Assembly (NCBI GenBank): GCA_018136815.1 | Contig: CM030940.1 | Location: 368,443 to 432,442 of the forward strand | Origin: Isochrysis galbana | Lineage: Eukaryota > Haptophyta > Isochrysidales > Isochrysidaceae | Reading direction: 5' to 3' | DNA length: 64,000 nucleotides | In this document: positions 21,266 to 32,159 of the stretch, piece by piece | Layout: the number at the start of each line of letters is the position of its first letter | Position numbering within the stretch: position 1 is the stretch's first letter | Program-made: the position numbers and the translations under genes | Notes under the pieces: model-generated | Databases searched by the model: none | Seen by the model: the letters and a program-made list of their open reading frames with translations, nothing else | What the model was told of the DNA's origin: nothing

Positions 21266-21850
21266 CTACGAACGTGAACGAGAACGGGTACGACTTGAAG
21301 GCAGATCAGGAGGAATACGATTTGACTCTTGAATTCGACGTGGAACTTGATTAGACTGGGGACTTGAACTTGGACTTGAAGAGGAGTCTACAGCGGAGTG
21401 AGCTTGGGGTTGAACCGGACGGCGGTCGAAAGTGGTGTCGTACGACTCAACTAGATCAGCACAACGCCGAAGCAACTCAATTCGAGACTCCCAAGTAGCT
21501 TCAGAACGAGGATAGCCGCGCCATTTGACGAGATACTTGAATGAAACTCCATCGCCCTTGCGATCGAGTAACTCTTCGACCAAGTACTCATCCTCAGCGA
21601 GCGGAGACGAATCGGTGACGGTGAAGTACGGACGAAGATTGGAGATGTGAACTTCATCCTTGACTTGACGATTTTCGAGATCGCGTAGACGGTAGCGAGT
21701 GGCCGAGATGGCTTCTTCTACTCGGTAAAGACCGGAGTAGAGATACTGAAGTTAATTGGCGTGGCCAGGGATTCGACGACAAACTCTGTCTCTCTGTCTC
21801 CTGGTTTGAACGTGACACCGAGTTTAGACTTTTGAGAGGCGGAGCGCATC
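21266..21850 (-). pseudogene. Ty3/gypsy pol 3' end: integrase C-terminus with chromodomain
   Basis: The minus strand encodes KLGVTFKPGDR, then after a frameshift near 21750 the LYRVEEAISATRYRLRDLE and VHISNLRPYF segments, and a chromodomain with FKYLVKWRGYPRSEATWES. This order is diagnostic of chromoviral gypsy integrases. A Ser/Arg-rich tail ends at 21266. Upstream pol is absent because the strand switches at about 21850, so this is a truncated relic. Confidence 0.85.
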
Positions 21851-21904
21851 TTTAGGAGTGCACTCTTGGCAAACCGTTACCGCGACCGCTCGCCCATCCA
21901 TCCG

Positions 21905-22612
21905 GTCTTTCCATCGGTTCCTATCCTTTCGACGTCGTCTATTGCGATATTCTTTCGATGGCGCCCACTCACGATTTCGTATCCGGCCGCTCCGGTTTTG
22001 ATAAGCTGATTGTTTTCGTCGATTCTCTCTCTCGTTGGATTGAAGCTGAGCCTTGCAACGGTAAGCCCTCGTCCGCGAAATGTCTAGACGTCTTCATGCG
22101 TCTCATCGTATCCCGTTATGGAGTCCCTCGCCAACTTCGAACCGACGCCGGCTCGAATCTTTGCTCTCGATTAGTGGATGGACCTAATTCTCAAAGCGAC
22201 CGGCACGGACTTGAGAGGATGCAACTTGAGGTTCCCTTTTTTTTTTAACCGCCCAAAAAGAGTACGAGGGGGGAAAGGGGAAGGGGGAGGGCAAAGGGCG
22301 AGGGGGGGGGGAAGTACTAATTTTTACATACATTTTACGGGGCAATTTTAAAAAAACAACCAAACCTGAGGTTGCATCCTCTTGAGCACTACTGAAGCCT
22401 ATCGCCACGAAGGCGTAGGGCTAGTGGAAAGAGCTCAACAAACTCTCCTCACGATGACCCGAGTCTCCAATGAAGGCGGCGCCCATTGGGTCGACCACCT
22501 CCCGTTTCTTCTCATGTCTATGCGAGCGACCGCCGGTCGCGTCGTACCCAAGTCACCCGCGGCTATCTTGTTTGGTCGGGCACCGGAAACCTACTGCACC
22601 CAGCCCCTAGGT
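21905..22612 (+). pseudogene. Ty3/gypsy integrase core, split by a MITE
   Basis: The plus strand encodes VYCDIL (first Asp), GFDKLIVFVDSLSRWIEAEP, YGVPRQLRTDAGSNL (second Asp position) and, after the 22216-22380 insertion, STTEAYRHEGVGLVERAQQ (Glu) and SPAAILFGRAPE. The DDE residues are thus all present, but the frame is broken by the insertion and by a shift near 22170. The left end abuts the oppositely oriented chromodomain fragment, so two gypsy pieces stand back to back. Confidence 0.85.
22216..22380. mobile_element. 165-bp inverted-repeat element inside gypsy integrase
   Basis: The ends are AGGATGCAACTTGAGGTT and its near reverse complement AACCTGAGGTTGCATCCT. It is flanked by CTTGAG on both sides (22210-22215, 22381-22386), a 6-bp duplication. 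The centre is G-rich with no ORF. Related ends (AACCAAACCTG...GTTGCA) recur at 22765-22800 and 23080-23380. Confidence 0.8.
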
Positions 22613-23780
22613 AGAGCACAAGGGGACGAGCCGCAAGGCAGGTGGAGGGGGGATAAGGGAAGCGGGCGTGGCTGCATAGATGCTGTGCAGGGTCGCGCGC
22701 GCGGCGGGACTATTGAGAAGTTTTTTTTACACCATCCACACGGGGGTAGTTGGTAGCTGCCAAAAAAACAACCAAACCTGCTGAGGTTGCAGCCTCTTGA
22801 TGGGGTGGATCTTGCAGGTGTGGGGCACTGCGTGCATCGCGCGCGGTGGCTCTCGAGCACCTGGATGGGCGCGGCCCTGGCGGGAGAGTGATTCGGCTGC
22901 GCGGCGTCCACCATGATCTGGTCGGCCGGCGCGGCGGGACGGGCGGAGAGAGAGCAGAGGAAGAGGGGAGCGTGGCGCGCTCCATGACCCTATCGCCTGT
23001 CGTTACAACGATAGTTGCCCTAATAAAGACATGTAACAAATATTTCTTGTGCGCTTATTGGTTGCGACCGACAAAACACGAACCCTCAGGTTGCACTTTC
23101 TAAGTTGGGCCCGGGTTTGCCTCGCTCGGACTCCGGCAGGAGCGTCCGTGAAATGAGGGGTGGTGAAGGCGAGTGTCAGCCAAAAAGGGGGGGCTGAGCT
23201 TGCGAGGAAGGAGTCCCTCAAATGAAGGGCGGCGGCGAGTCGCCGGTTTACCCTCCAAAGTGTGGGTGCTTCCACAGGTGTACCAAAATGGGGGGGGCCG
23301 GGGTTGAAAAAACTGGACTCAGGTTGCACCTTCAGGTGCGGAGAAATAAACCGAACCTGAGATTGCAGTTTCTCCCCACCGTGAGTGCGATGGGGCCCCC
23401 GTAGCTATAGCAGTAGTAGCCAGAATCCCAGTCCTACCATTGCAATGCTTGTGGCAGCGCCGTAAGCCGACTGAGCCCCCTCCCCCTCACACAGCCCTCT
23501 CGCCTGTCACCTCTCCTGTCACACCTTTCGCCCCATCCTTAGAGCCACGCCATCACGTCGGCATCAGCATGGCGAGAAGGGCTGGAGAATAGGGGCCACA
23601 AAGTGCTGCTCATGAGCCGATGAGGTGACGATGTACGCGGAGAATTCAATATTGAGGGGGTGGGTGGATGGGGGCAGGGGAGGGCGTGCGCTCGACGCTG
23701 AGCAAGTGGCTCTGTCCAGAGTAGGACGGCTCGATTACACGCGGATGCTGCCTCGCTATGCATACTCTAGTGGGATGGGT
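22613..23780. repeat. Repeat-rich intergenic DNA with further MITE ends
   Basis: Copies of the AACCTGAGGTTGCA end motif occur near 22770, 23085, 23310 and 23355, in changing orientation. I find no gene. The 3' end of the minus-strand oxidoreductase lies just beyond. Confidence 0.55.
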
Positions 23781-25435
23781 TCACCACTGAATCTCGGTGT
23801 CTTGGTATTGGCCGAGGTCGATGAGTCCTTGCTCCTGGGCGATTTCGAGTAGTTCAGTGTGCAGCGGAGTAGGGTCGGGCATTTCTATCTTGATACCGTT
23901 GCGGTTCGTCGTTGTGCCCGAGAGCAGCGTGTACCGGTAGAACCAGCCATTGCGCCATTTGAACTCTTTGAGAGAAGTAGGGAAGAAATCCACCTGCGGT
24001 TGGGGAGAATGACGGGAACACGTGGACGATGATGGGAACAAACTTGCTTCCGCCGGCAATACTCAACCACAGCAGCCTTCGCGAGTGCTCTGGGCCATGA
24101 TGCTAGGTGAACCACGGCGTGGCAGCAATGCTCACCTTGCGCGAATATGCGCAAAGTCGCTCCTCAAGACCAGTCTTGAGAGCAACGGAAAGAGTGAATC
24201 GCGTCATCGTGGCTAGCTCTCGAATCAAAGCCTCGATCTGGAGGAGCACCCGGTGGCGGGTTTGCTCAAAACTGCACTGCCCCAATGGCGAGACTAGCGC
24301 GATGCACGGCACAAGAGGCCGGCTGAAGGCCTTGCGCACCAGTGTCCTATGCTTCGATTCCACCTCGCCAACGGTGATGCCTCCATTTATTGCTCCGACC
24401 AACATAAAGCTTGAGATCCAGATGAGCTTCTCAAGCGCGTTCCGCCGATAATCACGTTCATTCATCTGGATACAAGCGAGATCGCCAGTGCCAAGGCGCA
24501 TCGCAAGAGCACCCGACCATTTGCCTGCAGCGAGTACGGGTCGGGTTGAAGAGGGCAGTACTCATCAGAAGGCTTGAACAACCCGGCCGTGCGCTCCGCC
24601 TACAAGTGAACGCGTCGTCGCGCACCCGTTACACTGGTCAGACCCTCGGGGTTCTCGGACGTGATACCATCGATCGGCTTGCCACCCGCACGCACAACGG
24701 CAAGCCAGAGCATGGCCTGGGTGTTCTCATATAGGCCATAGCGCTGGCGGAAGGGCTCGAGCATGCCATTTTGCATAAAAACCAGGTCCTCCCGTTTTTC
24801 CTCGGGGCATTGGGCCACAACTGCGCCAAGGTCATCGTTGCGTGTACACACGTAGATGGGCCCCTTGTGGTCCGCTGGAATGGGGTCACCGCGCTTGATG
24901 ATAATGTCATCGAAGCCTCGCCTCTCACCGAGCTGAGCAAGGAGGGTGCCAATGCGCCCATCGCCTACGATGATCGATGGCTGGTCCTCAGTCGCCTCCT
25001 TTTGATTGCGCCCTGCATGTGAGCATGAAGGTTGTGTGAGGCCAGCAAAGAGGAGATTTAGCGTTTTCAAAGGGTGCCACAAGTCCACCACCACAGATCA
25101 TGTTACGCCGTGACTCACCCAGCAAGTAGTCAAAGTACCTGCAAGCATTTAGGGCGGCCAATCGAGACGATCAGGCCAAAGCTGTACTGGCAAGGCAATG
25201 TAGGAGAGAAGGGACGTCGACTTCAGGAGCAAAGCTCCACCGTGTTCGTCGGCAGTGAGGTGTCACACCGTGGTGTGGGCAGGCGCGCTCACTCGGCTGT
25301 CGGCCGCGAGTCGGACTGCATCTGGCTGACGGGTGCCGGCGCCCGTGCGATGGTAGGGGTAGTCGGGAGGACGATCCGGCTCTGGCCTGTGCTGGGCGGT
25401 GTGATCACACCGCACCAGAGCGCTGCGGCCAGCAT
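23781..25435 (-). CDS. Rossmann-fold NAD(P)-dependent oxidoreductase, ketopantoate-reductase/6PGDH-like
   Basis: Five exons (25435-25293, 25138-25119, 25012-24626, 24524-24136, 23993-23781) join in phase to 383 aa, all with GT-AG borders. Exon 2 is a 20-nt microexon encoding part of EYFDYLLG. The nucleotide-binding motif is IIVGDGRIG (GxGxxG, residues 71-76), followed by a beta-strand/helix series including PIYVCTRNDDL and DLVFMQNGM, then a helical C-terminal half (NERDYRRNALEKLIW, NGGITVGEVE) as in two-domain dehydrogenases of this superfamily. The N-terminal about 45 residues are hydrophobic then Thr/Pro-rich and could be a targeting peptide. An upstream in-frame TTG is not used as the start. 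The substrate cannot be named. Confidence 0.8.
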
Positions 25436-25735
25436 CGCGGAGCGCAGTGGCAAGCTAAGAAGAGGAGCCAATAACTCACTAGAGCTCTAGAGATTTTTTT
25501 GTTCGGTTTCACATCAACCCGGGGACCCGGGCCCGCCCCCCGAAACCAACGACAAAGGAATGAAGGGGGTATGTACAGTATGGGTGCACCATTAAGAAAA
25601 CAGGACTCCAAAGCTTCTAAAGCTTTCTTGCCCCCACCGGGCTCCGCCCGGGGGTTTCTTATTTGAGGTTTCTTAGGGGCGGGGTGGGGGTGGGGGGGGG
25701 GTTCTTATTTCTTGCGGAGACGAAAGTCGAGTGCG

Positions 25736-25785
25736 CCCCCCCCCCCCCCCCGCCCGCGCCCCCCCCCGCCCCCCCCCCCCGCGCG
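25736..25785 (+). promoter_or_regulatory. C-rich tracts upstream of the ORF at 25814
   Basis: A C16 run at 25736-25751 and further C blocks to 25780 lie 30-80 bp before the start codon, repeating the arrangement at SF1 and SMU1. Confidence 0.3.
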
Positions 25786-25813
25786 CCGTGGCCCCAACAA
25801 ACTCCGCCCCCAA

Positions 25814-26164
25814 ATGCCCTCGCTCGTCGCCATGGTCTTGGGACTGAGGGAGCTGTTCGGCACCCCTCCCGGCGGGCAGCTCACTGAGGACGTCGCAAAG
25901 ATGCGACGCGAAATGGGCTTGCCCGCCGCAGGCTCGCTCCTCCAGCAGGTGGAGGAGTTGTGGAATATCACAGGTTTGGGAGGCAGCCCCCCCCGAAGAG
26001 CGTCGGAGCCGGCAGCTCCCCCCCCCCCCCCAAACCAGCCCTGCGACCGGGAGGAAGGGGGGACGAGTGCGACGCACGGCGGCACAGGACGCACGGCAGC
26101 AGCTTCTCGGCTCGCCCGGGTATTAATAGACCACCTGGAAGTGCGATTGATCAATTACAATTAA
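25814..26164 (+). CDS. Hypothetical protein, possibly truncated by a copia fragment
   Basis: The ORF of 116 aa begins MPSLVAMVLGLRELFG and contains an amphipathic helical stretch (LTEDVAKMRREMGLP, SLLQQVEELWNITGLG, about residues 22-57), then Pro- and Gly-rich low complexity. The family is not recognised. The C-terminal part runs into AT-rich DNA about 100 bp before the copia remnant at 26273, so the natural 3' end may be lost. It has a C tract before its ATG like neighbouring genes. Coding status is moderate: the helical part looks genuine, the tail does not. Confidence 0.4.
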   Translation: MPSLVAMVLGLRELFGTPPGGQLTEDVAKMRREMGLPAAGSLLQQVEELWNITGLGGSPPRRASEPAAPPPPPNQPCDREEGGTSATHGGTGRTAAASRLARVLIDHLEVRLINYN

Positions 26165-26272
26165 AAGTCACATACGACTAACACCGCAGCACGCAGGAAA
26201 ACCTGAACCGCAACATTCTTGAGCGAACGAACAACGAAGTCGTTCACCACCCCCATATATATGCTCTTCTAG

Positions 26273-27047
26273 GATTGATGAATTTCATAAGTTATCTGGG
26301 GCGAGCTCTGATCTTGACAGGTCTCGAATGCGGTCAAAATCCTATCTCCAACTTATGGACTTATGGGCTCATTGCTGTGGGTCACAATAAATAACACGTC
26401 CCGATATCTCCTTCCATGTCTCCTTCCTTTGTCAATTCATGCAGGACCCATCACCTCAAAATTGTGATGCTGCCTTGAGCATACTCAGCTATCTGCACCA
26501 TACTAAGACCCTCGGATTGACTTATGACGGAGCCAAGTCAAAATTGGAAGTTTATGCCGACTCGTCTTGGAGTTCAATTGCCAAACCGTTTGCAAGATAT
26601 GTCCTCAAGTATGGGGGAGCATCAATCTCGTTTCAATCAAAGAAACTCAAGTTAGTCGCTCATAATCGTCCGCTGAAGCGGAAACCGCCGTCTATGCTCT
26701 AGCCGCTCGTAACCTCCAATTCACCATCCATCTATTTGAGTTCCTTGATAACCCTCAGCAAATGCCCATTCCCATCTTCACTGACAATTCGGCAACGCGT
26801 GATTCAAATGCCCGGTGTAACTGCTCGCACTCGTCACTATGCTCGTTGGTTACTTTATGCTCGTGAACAATTTCTCCATCGTATCTCTATGCCGCATTGG
26901 ATCTCGACATCGGCGATGACTGCTGATATCTTTACTAAATGCCTGGACAAGACTACCTTTCTCCGTCATCGCGCTTCCCTCCTCAATGAATAAGGTTAAG
27001 CGGATTCCACAGTCCACAGTCCAGCGATGTGTATCGCTGTGGGGGAG
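26273..27047 (+). pseudogene. Ty1/copia remnant: RT end and RNase H
   Basis: This aligns by eye with the 3' pol of the intact element at about 40315-41035: FMQDPSPQN, GLTYDGAKSKLEVYADSSW, GGASISFQSKKLKLVA, PGVTARTRHYARWLLYAREQF and TADIFTKCLDKTTFLRHR. Frameshifts near 26670 and 26800 break it. The polypurine tract TGTGGGGGAG precedes the LTR. The 5' part is missing. Confidence 0.88.
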
Positions 27048-27206
27048 TGTCTGAGTTGAGTTCTATTGTAGACGTGTCAGATCTACTGCCGGTGTGGCAA
27101 CGTCGTCGTTTACCCCGTCGCTAGAGTGCGCTAGCCGATCGATGTTACCTCTCGTCTACACAACGTTGCTATCTATCACTGGGCCCCCTTGGTATGGGGC
27201 CAAACA
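27048..27206 (+). repeat. 3' LTR of copia remnant, upstream of SMU1
   Basis: It starts TGTCTGAG after the PPT and ends GGGGCCAAACA. The 159-bp LTR lies 122 bp upstream of the SMU1 start codon with only the C25 tract and short DNA between. It differs from the LTR of the intact element but resembles the isolated LTR-like segment at 56060-56240. Confidence 0.7.
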
Positions 27207-27230
27207 AAGAGAGTCTATTTCTGGCTGCCT

Positions 27231-27255
27231 CCCCCCCCCCCCCCCCCCCCCCCCC
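27231..27255 (+). promoter_or_regulatory. C25 homopolymer upstream of SMU1
   Basis: Twenty-five consecutive C, 73 bp before the ATG, followed by further C/T-rich DNA. One of four such tracts before gene starts in this window. Confidence 0.35.
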
Positions 27256-27328
27256 GCCCCGCCCTCGCCCCCTCCCTCCTCCCCCTTTCCCGCGCTCTCG
27301 CCAAGCCCCCCCCCTCCCTCCTTTTCCC

Positions 27329-30300
27329 ATGTCGGAGGGCGCGCTCGAGGTGGAGTCTGCCGACGTGGTGCGAGTGGTGCTACAGTTCCTGCAGGAGAAC
27401 GGTCTAAGTAGCAGCGTGGCTGCGCTGCAGGAGGAGTCTGGGGTCTCGCTCAATGCGACACACGACGTCGATGGCCTTATCGCCCACACACTCGGTGGGC
27501 ACTGGGATCGGGTGCTGGCAGCCGTCGGCCACATGCGGCTGCCCTCGCCGCTCCTCTCAGACCTGTACGAGCAGGTGGGGATCCCAGCATTTAGGCACGG
27601 GCGGGCTGACACTTCGAGATTCATACCCTCCCCCCCCTTACGCGCCCTCAACGCTCTCGAACCAAGCCGAATTTTACTGCTGGCTCTAGGCTCATCCCCG
27701 CCAAGCCTTGCTGACTGCTCCCCTTTGACAACCTGAACGAGCAGGTGGTCATCGAGCTGCTTGAGCTGCGCGAGATAGAAACCGCCAGACAACTCCTCCG
27801 CTCGGCACCCGCACTCCTCGCCATGAAGAAGAGCCACGAGAAGCGCTTTGCCAGGCTCGAGAGCCTCGCTGCTAGGCCATATTTCGAGCCGAGGGATGCC
27901 TACCTTGACGGCTCATCCCGCGAGCATAGGCGAGCCCACCTGGCGGATGCGCTGCGGAATGAGATCCAGGCAGTACCGCCGGCCCGCCTCCTTGCACTGC
28001 TTGGGCAGGCGCTGAAGTGGCAGCAGCAGACCGGCCAATTACCTACAGGGGCGAGGTGCGCACATGATGCCCACCTCGTTGCGGCCAGCTCGCCTATAGG
28101 TGCAAGGCGCGATACTGTGCCTTGCGCGCACGGCCCGCAGCCTTGCCGCCATGCCATGGGCTCTCTGGTCAAGGCCGAACCCTCAACAGTATCTGCACAA
28201 GCGCCTCGCTCCGGCATCCTTGAGCTCATGGTGCTCTCCTTTGGAGTTGCGGCCACCTTTGAAGTTGGCCTTGTGGCTGGCTGATGTCGCCACCAAGATG
28301 CTCCCTGTTGCACAGGTTTGACCTGCTGTCTGGTGGCACGGCGGCACGTGTGGTCGAGGCGGAGACGTACGTCACTACTGCCGGGCCCGTGATCAAGTTC
28401 GGCAAGAAATGCCACGCTGAATGTGCTGCCTTCTCTCCCGACGGACAATTCTTGGTTTCAGGGTCAATGGATGGATTCCTTGAGGTGGGGTTGCCCCCAT
28501 TCATGCACAAGAGTGCACGGCATGCGCTGCGGCCCCACATTGAATTGAGCTGCGTGATTCTCATTATCTTTTTAGCTCCTATTGAAATCTCTGCTCAGGT
28601 GTGGGATTATGAGCGCGGGAAGTTGCGCAAGGACCTCGCGTATCAGGAGCAAGACAATCTCATGATGCATGACGAACCGGTGCGCTACAGCATCCAAACC
28701 AATTGAGGGACTAGATTTGATTGTGGAATTTGAAATGATGGCGGCGACGGCGATTCATTTGTCTTCAAGTTGCCCCGGCGTCTCATCCTCGGTGTTCAGT
28801 CGTGGGGCCATACTCGCCCGCTGATGCAGCTTCCCCCGCCGCTCCCACCTATGCGCATCCCGTCGAGTGATTCTTTCGCACAGATGAGTGTGAGTATTCC
28901 CTGTCCTTGTTGTGGTGCACCATCCCTTGAGCCATGGCATTCGATACCTGTGTGCTCCCCACTCTCTCTCTCTTTTTTGCTCGCTTCAGGTGCTTGCCCT
29001 GGCCTTCTCACGTGACTCAGAACTCCTGGCGTCAGGTTCTCAAGATGGAACACTCAAGGTAAGGGCCCTCTTCATTCACTCCTCCCCGCGCCATGAGCAA
29101 TGCACGCTGTATCTAGTCCCCCTGATCAGGGAACTGTCCCGGGCGCGGTGCCTCCTCTCCAAACACCCCTCGACGATGTCATGCATGGTATCCATGATCG
29201 CTCGGCCTATTCTCGCCCTCCTTTCATTCCCCAACCAGGTCTGGCGGCCACGTACCGGGCAATGCGTCCGCCGCTTTCCCAAAGCGCATTCGCAGGGCAT
29301 CACGTGCGTCGCCTTCTCAAGGGACGCGATGCTCGTTGCCACCGGATCATTTGACCATGTCAGTGTGCCCCTCTCTTCATTTGATGCTAGCTAGTCATCT
29401 TCTCACGTGTCGTGAGACGTGAGGTGGATTCGGGCGCGCGGCAGCGCAGTGTTGCAATGGTGGCGCAAAGCGAGAACTTCTTGTTTGCTACACCAACCCT
29501 TGAATGCTCCCTCCCCAACCCGCTTCCTTGGGTGCCATCAGCTCATCCGCGTCCACGGCCTCAAGTCGGGAAAAGCGCTCAAGGAGCTCCGCGGCCATAC
29601 ATCGTATGTGAACGCTGTTGAGTTTTCACCAGGTGAAGGATGCTTGTACGCCTTCTCAAATGGCAGCCGCCACCTCCCAGGAGCAAGAAGACAACTGAAA
29701 CCCAATCAGTTTGCCCTGGTCAATGCACCGGACACCAACGTGCTACGATTACTGGGGCTAAGATCCCCCTCCCCTCTCATCTGGGCGTCGACGTGCGCCT
29801 CGACACTCGCTTCTTTGACAACATCTCCTCCGCCTCGTCCTGTCATAGATGCCTCTCGCCTAGCCTCCGCCTCATCAGACGGAACCGTCCGAGTGTGGGA
29901 CGCGCGCACGAGCGAGTGCTTGCATGAATTCAAGCCACCCCAAGAGGCGGGCGCGGATCTGGCCGTTAATTCGGTGAGGAGTACTTTACTCGTCGATTGT
30001 CTTCCGCCAGACAGCGCAAGCCGAATGACCCCCGAGAGCAAATTGGCCTCTTATGTTGTAGCCGCGCCAAAAGCGATTCGCTGTCACGATTTGCACGAGC
30101 TCTCACACCATCTTACTCCGTCTTATCAGGTGAGCTTTCTCCCGGGTTCCGCCGATCAGCTCGTCGTTTGCAATCGCTCCAACACCATCTACATTACGGC
30201 CACAAATGGCAATCTCATCAAAGCACTCTGTAGTGGTAAGGCACAAGGAGGAGATTTTGTTTCGTGCGTCGTGTCTCCTGCGGGTGGGTGGGTTCATGCG

Positions 30301-30636
30301 CTCGCCGAGGACTCACATTTGTACGCCTTCGATGTTGAAAAAGGGGAACTTGCGCACCTACTCAAGGTATGCAGCTGGGCCCTTTTCAGCCTGCCGCCTG
30401 CGTCCATGTGTTGCGCTAAGAGTTGTGGCTAGGCTCATGGGCCATTGGTGGATCGGTGGCAGTCCTCTAGCTGGGAACGATGTCATGGCTCGAAATGCTT
30501 CAGAAACCGTTGCCTCCCCTCGCAGGCTCATGACAAGGAGGTGATCGGTCTTGCCATCCATCCACACCGGAACTTGATTGCTACTTGGAGCGACGACTCG
30601 ACCCTGCGCTTATGGAGAGCAGGAAGCTCGGCGTGA
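27329..30636 (+). CDS. SMU1: WD40 splicing regulator SMU1
   Basis: Ten exons: 27329-27574, 27745-28055, 28316-28484, 28599-28679, 28990-29058, 29239-29358, 29542-29632, 29849-29973, 30130-30366, 30526-30636. They sum to 519 aa, close to the usual length of about 513. The N-terminus has a LisH motif ([14 protein letters not shown]) and CTLH-type helix ([25 protein letters not shown]), then [13 protein letters not shown] and [16 protein letters not shown], all characteristic of SMU1. Seven WD40 blades follow, e.g. [66 protein letters not shown] and [21 protein letters not shown]1 works in the spliceosomal B complex with RED. All introns are GT-AG and join in phase. Intron 1 is bounded by an 18-nt near-perfect direct repeat (see findings). 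Confidence 0.96.
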
Positions 30637-32159
30637 GGCTTATGCTGACACTTTCCACACGAGTTGAATTCCAACTTGTGGGCATTGATTTGGCGGCGCT
30701 AGCGAAGGCGTTAAAATGTTGGCAACTCCAACTTCAACCGGGAGCAGCCGATTAAATAAATCACACAATATATATATATATATGTATATGTCCCAGCCAA
30801 GCCTAGGCCTATTGGAACCCCAACAACACAACTATTCAGCCGCAGATTTCCTCACACATTCTAGCCTCGCGGGCGTACGAGAGACGTGCAAACACCGTAC
30901 CAACGCCGTCTAAGTTGCCCCCTGAACCCCCCAAACCCGACCCCAATAGGTGGTGGTCACCCCTAGCCACCGACATCCTGACGGATTGAGCGTGACGCTG
31001 TCGCATCCGCGATCGACCTTTTTGAAAACTTTTTGTTTTGGGAGTCGTCCACGTTTCTATGTCCCCTCCCTTGTCTTGTAGGCTAGGCACCATTGGAGAA
31101 TATTGCTTCCGCCTACATTCATTCTGCCATTCCATCCACGTTATTCGCCCTCGCCCTCGCCCCTCGCCTACTTTGTCGCCTGCTTTGCCCCTTCGCCCTC
31201 GCGCCGGGTTTTTGGTTTACCTCCTTGCTTGCCCCTAGCGTCTAGCGTCTAGCGTTTTTAGGTTCTGTCGCACGTTTAGGTATCGCCGGGTCCAACGAAC
31301 CGCCCCCTTGTGTGACCCTGATCTCCCCTCAGGTGCTTAGGTGCTAGCCGTTGGATTATCTCTTAATTAAGAGGCGAAGCACCTTCGGAGGTGCTGCACG
31401 CCGTCGCCGCGCCGCGCCGTCCCCTCCAATGCCTCTCAGACCATCTCATTGGCGGCTGTCGTAGCGGTATGGGAGGGCGTCTCCATAATTCTCACCCATC
31501 ATATCTCATATCTGTGGAGAGAGGAGTGGAGCTGTGGCTGTGGGGCGTGTGGAAGTGGGGGGGCTGGTGTATGTAACATGTGAGATACAGCCTCTCAGCG
31601 GAATGGGATGCGTGCTACCGGGGGCGGGGGGAGCACGCGACAGGGGAGCCGAGGACGAGTGGGTGCCCTCAGACGACATGTGACGGCACGGAGCGAGGAC
31701 GAGGGCGGGAGGGACACGAGAAGGGGACACGAGGGCGCTCGAGCGACAGCGCTGAGCGTACGGAAGACACCCGAGGGACGGGGAACACACACGGGGAAGG
31801 AGACACGCGGGAAAAGAGAGGGATGAAATGAGGCCGGCGGCTTAAACAAAACACTCGGGGAAGGGGGAGAGGGGAGGAGCGGCGAGGCAGAGGAAACGGG
31901 GAAGGGGAGGGAACCCGGAGACGTGGGGTGACGAACTTATTGGGAGTGGACGGAATGAGGGCGCGGCACAAGGAAGGGGGGGGGGAACCGGAGCGTGACG
32001 GCGGAGAGGGAGTCGCGCGGGGAAACCTAGAGGCGGGAAAAGTACAAAGGAGGTGTATGAACCCTCCCTACCCGCGACACCCCCCCCCATGCGGGAGCCG
32101 ATGCCCGGGCGGCGACCGCAGCGCAACAGGCGGGGAGGGACGAGAGCGGGGAACGGGAC
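30637..32159. other. Intergenic, no gene recognised
   Basis: Contains an AT dinucleotide tract at about 30768-30790 and GC-rich GA/CG repeats at 31600-32100. Open frames there are Arg/Ser/Pro low complexity on both strands and I do not accept them. Confidence 0.45.

Noticed and set aside
25436..25471. Longer oxidoreductase N-terminus starting at 25471
   Set aside because: The codon at 25471 is TTG; the first in-frame ATG is at 25435.
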